This document shows, piece after piece, positions 13,367 to 14,537 of a stretch of DNA of 14,537 bases. The stretch covers positions 1-14,537 of the forward strand of contig JBLGBS010000020.1 in assembly GCA_047617985.1 (NCBI GenBank), in the 5' to 3' direction. Within the stretch, counting starts at the first letter, position 1. Each line of letters starts with the position of its first letter. The position numbers and the translations under genes were made by a program. This DNA comes from SW-4-43-9 sp047617985 (GTDB taxonomy: Archaea > Nanohalarchaeota > Nanosalinia > Nanosalinales > Nanosalinaceae). The notes beneath the pieces are model-generated. The model ran no database searches. It was not told the origin of the DNA and saw only the letters and a program-made list of their open reading frames with translations.

Positions 13367-14068
13367 ATGACCAATTGGGAAACTAATATCGCCTCATCGG
13401 GAAAAGAAGCAGTTATCCGAGGAGTCGATCATGAAGAAGTCATGGAGATGGATTTCGCTGATGCCATCTGGCTCGTCTTAACCGGAGATAAACCCTCGGA
13501 GGATGAATCCGAACTTTTCAATACTATTCTCTCATCTTCTATAGATCACGGGGTTGGAAATCCGTCAACCGTTTCCGCCAGAACCATCCAGAGCGGAGGG
13601 AACGGCATGAATACAAGTGTTGCAGGAGGAATTCTGGCTCTTGGCGACAAGCACGGCGGAGCGATCGAGGACTGCATGGAGATGCTCCAGAACGATAAAA
13701 CCGCTGAAGAGATAGTAGAGGAAAAACTTGTGGAAGATAAGAAAATTCCAGGACTCGGGCATAAAATTTACGATGAGAAAGATCCCCGTAGTCAGAAGAT
13801 TTTTGGGAAGGCAGAAGAACTAGGTATTGCAGGAGAGTTCACGGAAAAAATGAAGGCGATCCAGGAAGAGTTTGCCGATAGAAAAGTATCTCTGGTAATC
13901 AATGTTGATGGAGCGATCGCCGGTGTTATGAGCGATCTTGACTGGGATCACAGGCTTGGAAAAGGACTATTCATCATAGCCAGGACACCAGGTCTCGTTG
14001 GCCATGTAAGAGAGGAGATGGAGGAAGATGACTTCAGAAGAGAAGAAGGCGATTATACAGGTGAATAA
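13367..14068 (+). CDS. Stand-alone citryl-CoA lyase / citrate-synthase-fold protein
   Basis: A 233-residue protein equivalent to the C-terminal citrate-synthase-homology part of ATP-citrate lyase and far shorter than a real citrate synthase (about 370-430). Catalytic elements are present: DKHGGAIED with His96, GLGHKIYDEKDPRS with His132 and Arg141, and LVINVDGAIAGVM with Asp181, the equivalents of the citrate synthase His-His-Asp triad. An IDHG (His61) near the front and IARTPGLVGHVREE (203-216) match the ATP-citrate-lyase pattern (LGRSMGFIGH). It should cleave citryl-CoA to acetyl-CoA and oxaloacetate, or condense them in reverse. The large N-terminal citrate synthase region is absent. Its presence close to the two ligase subunits makes the set functionally complete. 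Stop and next gene are two bases apart. Confidence 0.88.
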   Translation: MTNWETNIASSGKEAVIRGVDHEEVMEMDFADAIWLVLTGDKPSEDESELFNTILSSSIDHGVGNPSTVSARTIQSGGNGMNTSVAGGILALGDKHGGAIEDCMEMLQNDKTAEEIVEEKLVEDKKIPGLGHKIYDEKDPRSQKIFGKAEELGIAGEFTEKMKAIQEEFADRKVSLVINVDGAIAGVMSDLDWDHRLGKGLFIIARTPGLVGHVREEMEEDDFRREEGDYTGE

Positions 14069-14070
14069 TC

Positions 14071-14382
14071 TTGAAATATGAAGAGTTTGAATCGGATCTT
14101 GGAGACATCGCGATCTCAAAGAGACATATAGAACGGGAGGATTCTGATAATCACTGGATAGAGGAGCGGAAGGAAAGAGAGGGAGAAGACAAGTTACTGG
14201 ATGCAGTGGATTTCGCGAAAATAGAGAGCCTTGAGTACGAGATTGGGCCGGTTTTACATTCGATAAATATCCAGGTTGAAGACGGCTGGAAGAAGCTGTA
14301 CTTCACATCAGAGGAGACGGCGCAGGAAGTCATGGATAATCTGGAGTACCGATTGAAAGCATTCAGGCAGAACTACGATTGA
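14071..14382 (+). CDS. Small uncharacterised protein, possible PH-like fold
   Basis: A 103-residue acidic protein starting at a TTG (14071), supported by a strong SD, AGGTGA (14059-14064), with six bases between. The stretch FAKIESLEYEIGPVLHSINI, then VEDGWKKLYFTSEETAQEVM, followed by a C-terminal helix, looks like strands ending in a helix. That is the style of small bacterial PH-like domains, but this is only a fold impression. It begins two bases after the lyase stop and is surely co-transcribed with it. The function is unknown; a small accessory or regulatory partner of the lyase is possible. Confidence 0.65.
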   Translation: MKYEEFESDLGDIAISKRHIEREDSDNHWIEERKEREGEDKLLDAVDFAKIESLEYEIGPVLHSINIQVEDGWKKLYFTSEETAQEVMDNLEYRLKAFRQNYD

Positions 14383-14390
14383 TAGCAAAA

Positions 14391-14395
14391 TTTTT
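14391..14395 (+). terminator. Possible oligo-T terminator
   Basis: A T5 run eight bases after the stop at 14382 could end transcription of the lyase unit, as archaeal termination often uses T-rich tracts. The signal is short, and the convergent tRNA-Glu lies just beyond it. Confidence 0.25.
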
Positions 14396-14411
14396 AGAGA
14401 AAAATGCTGGA

Positions 14412-14486
14412 TGCGGTCGCCGGGATTTGAACCCGGGTCGGCGGCTCGAAAGGCCACCATGCTTGGCCAGACTACACCACGACCGC
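14412..14486 (-). tRNA. tRNA-Glu (TTC)
   Basis: Minus strand: the acceptor GCGGTCG (14486-14480) pairs with CGACCGC (14419-14413), with A73 at 14412. The anticodon stem GTGGC/GCCGC encloses the loop CTTTCGA with anticodon TTC. The T arm CCGGG-TTCAAAT-CCCGG is perfect. CCA is not encoded (the next bases read T, C, C). Confidence 0.95.
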
Positions 14487-14494
14487 GTTTAGAA

Positions 14495-14529
14495 CCTGTG
14501 TAGAAAAAGTCGGTACTAACACTTTTAAG
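14495..14529 (-). promoter_or_regulatory. tRNA-Glu promoter: TATA plus CACAGG start motif
   Basis: On the minus strand CTTAAAAG (14529-14522) is followed by CACAGG (14500-14495). The TATA centre is about 25 bp before the motif, and the motif starts 14 bases before the tRNA 5' end, the same geometry as tRNA-Leu. Confidence 0.55.
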
Positions 14530-14537
14530 GGTACTCA

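Noticed and set aside
13367..14068. A truncated citrate synthase pseudogene.
   Set aside because: The catalytic residues are intact, the frame is open, a promoter is present, and the sequence matches the lyase domain of ATP-citrate lyase, which is naturally this short.
1..14537. A CRISPR array or tandem repeat cluster.
   Set aside because: No regularly spaced repeats were seen anywhere in the window; only the 13-bp direct pair and one hairpin stand out.

Overview
The window looks like chromosome from a halophilic archaeon, most likely a nanohaloarchaeote (DPANN). The basis is acidic proteins (Asp/Glu-rich, many AGA/AGG arginines), a moderate base composition, archaeal TATA boxes about 25-29 bp before many start codons (leaderless genes), internal genes with Shine-Dalgarno (SD) sites, a type IV pilin with an archaeal class III signal, and three tRNA genes without an encoded CCA end. 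The lineage is inference; no rRNA marker is present.

Layout. Positions 1-1014 hold the start of a secreted lipoprotein (minus strand), a divergent DoxX-like membrane protein and a PadR-like regulator. A tRNA-His follows, then a large pilin-adhesin (1310-2707) and a short-chain dehydrogenase (2760-3530). Positions 3535-6470 look like a small integrated island. It sits at the 3' end of tRNA-Leu and is bounded by a 13-bp direct repeat made from that tRNA end. It carries two nuclease-like genes (a PD-(D/E)XK-type protein and a membrane-anchored Mrr-type protein) and a small ORF, but no integrase. Next come a two-gene unit of an unknown protein and lipoate-protein ligase (6594-8023, minus), two small membrane proteins (8105-8739, plus) and an ATP:cob(I)alamin adenosyltransferase (8736-9254, minus). 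A CheD-like protein follows (9318-9848).

The main point of interest is 9873-14068. It encodes an ATP-citrate-lyase-like system in three separate polypeptides: an ATP-grasp beta subunit (9873-10985), a CoA-binding, phosphohistidine alpha subunit (11637-12530), and a stand-alone citryl-CoA lyase/citrate-synthase-fold protein (13367-14068). Residue patterns match ATP-citrate lyase and citryl-CoA synthetase better than ordinary succinyl-CoA synthetase. A HAD phosphatase is coupled between beta and alpha, and an uncharacterised acidic protein lies between alpha and the lyase. A small uncharacterised protein follows the lyase, and then tRNA-Glu closes the window.

How the parts might work together (inference): citrate + ATP + CoA would be converted through citryl-CoA to acetyl-CoA and oxaloacetate, or the reverse with ATP gain. 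Lipoate ligase suggests that a lipoylated 2-oxoacid dehydrogenase or glycine cleavage protein exists elsewhere in the genome, and this would also touch the acetyl-CoA pool. The pilin-adhesin would suit an organism that attaches to a host cell. There is no gene-free stretch longer than 300 bases; the largest gaps are 1092-1309 and 3531-3719.
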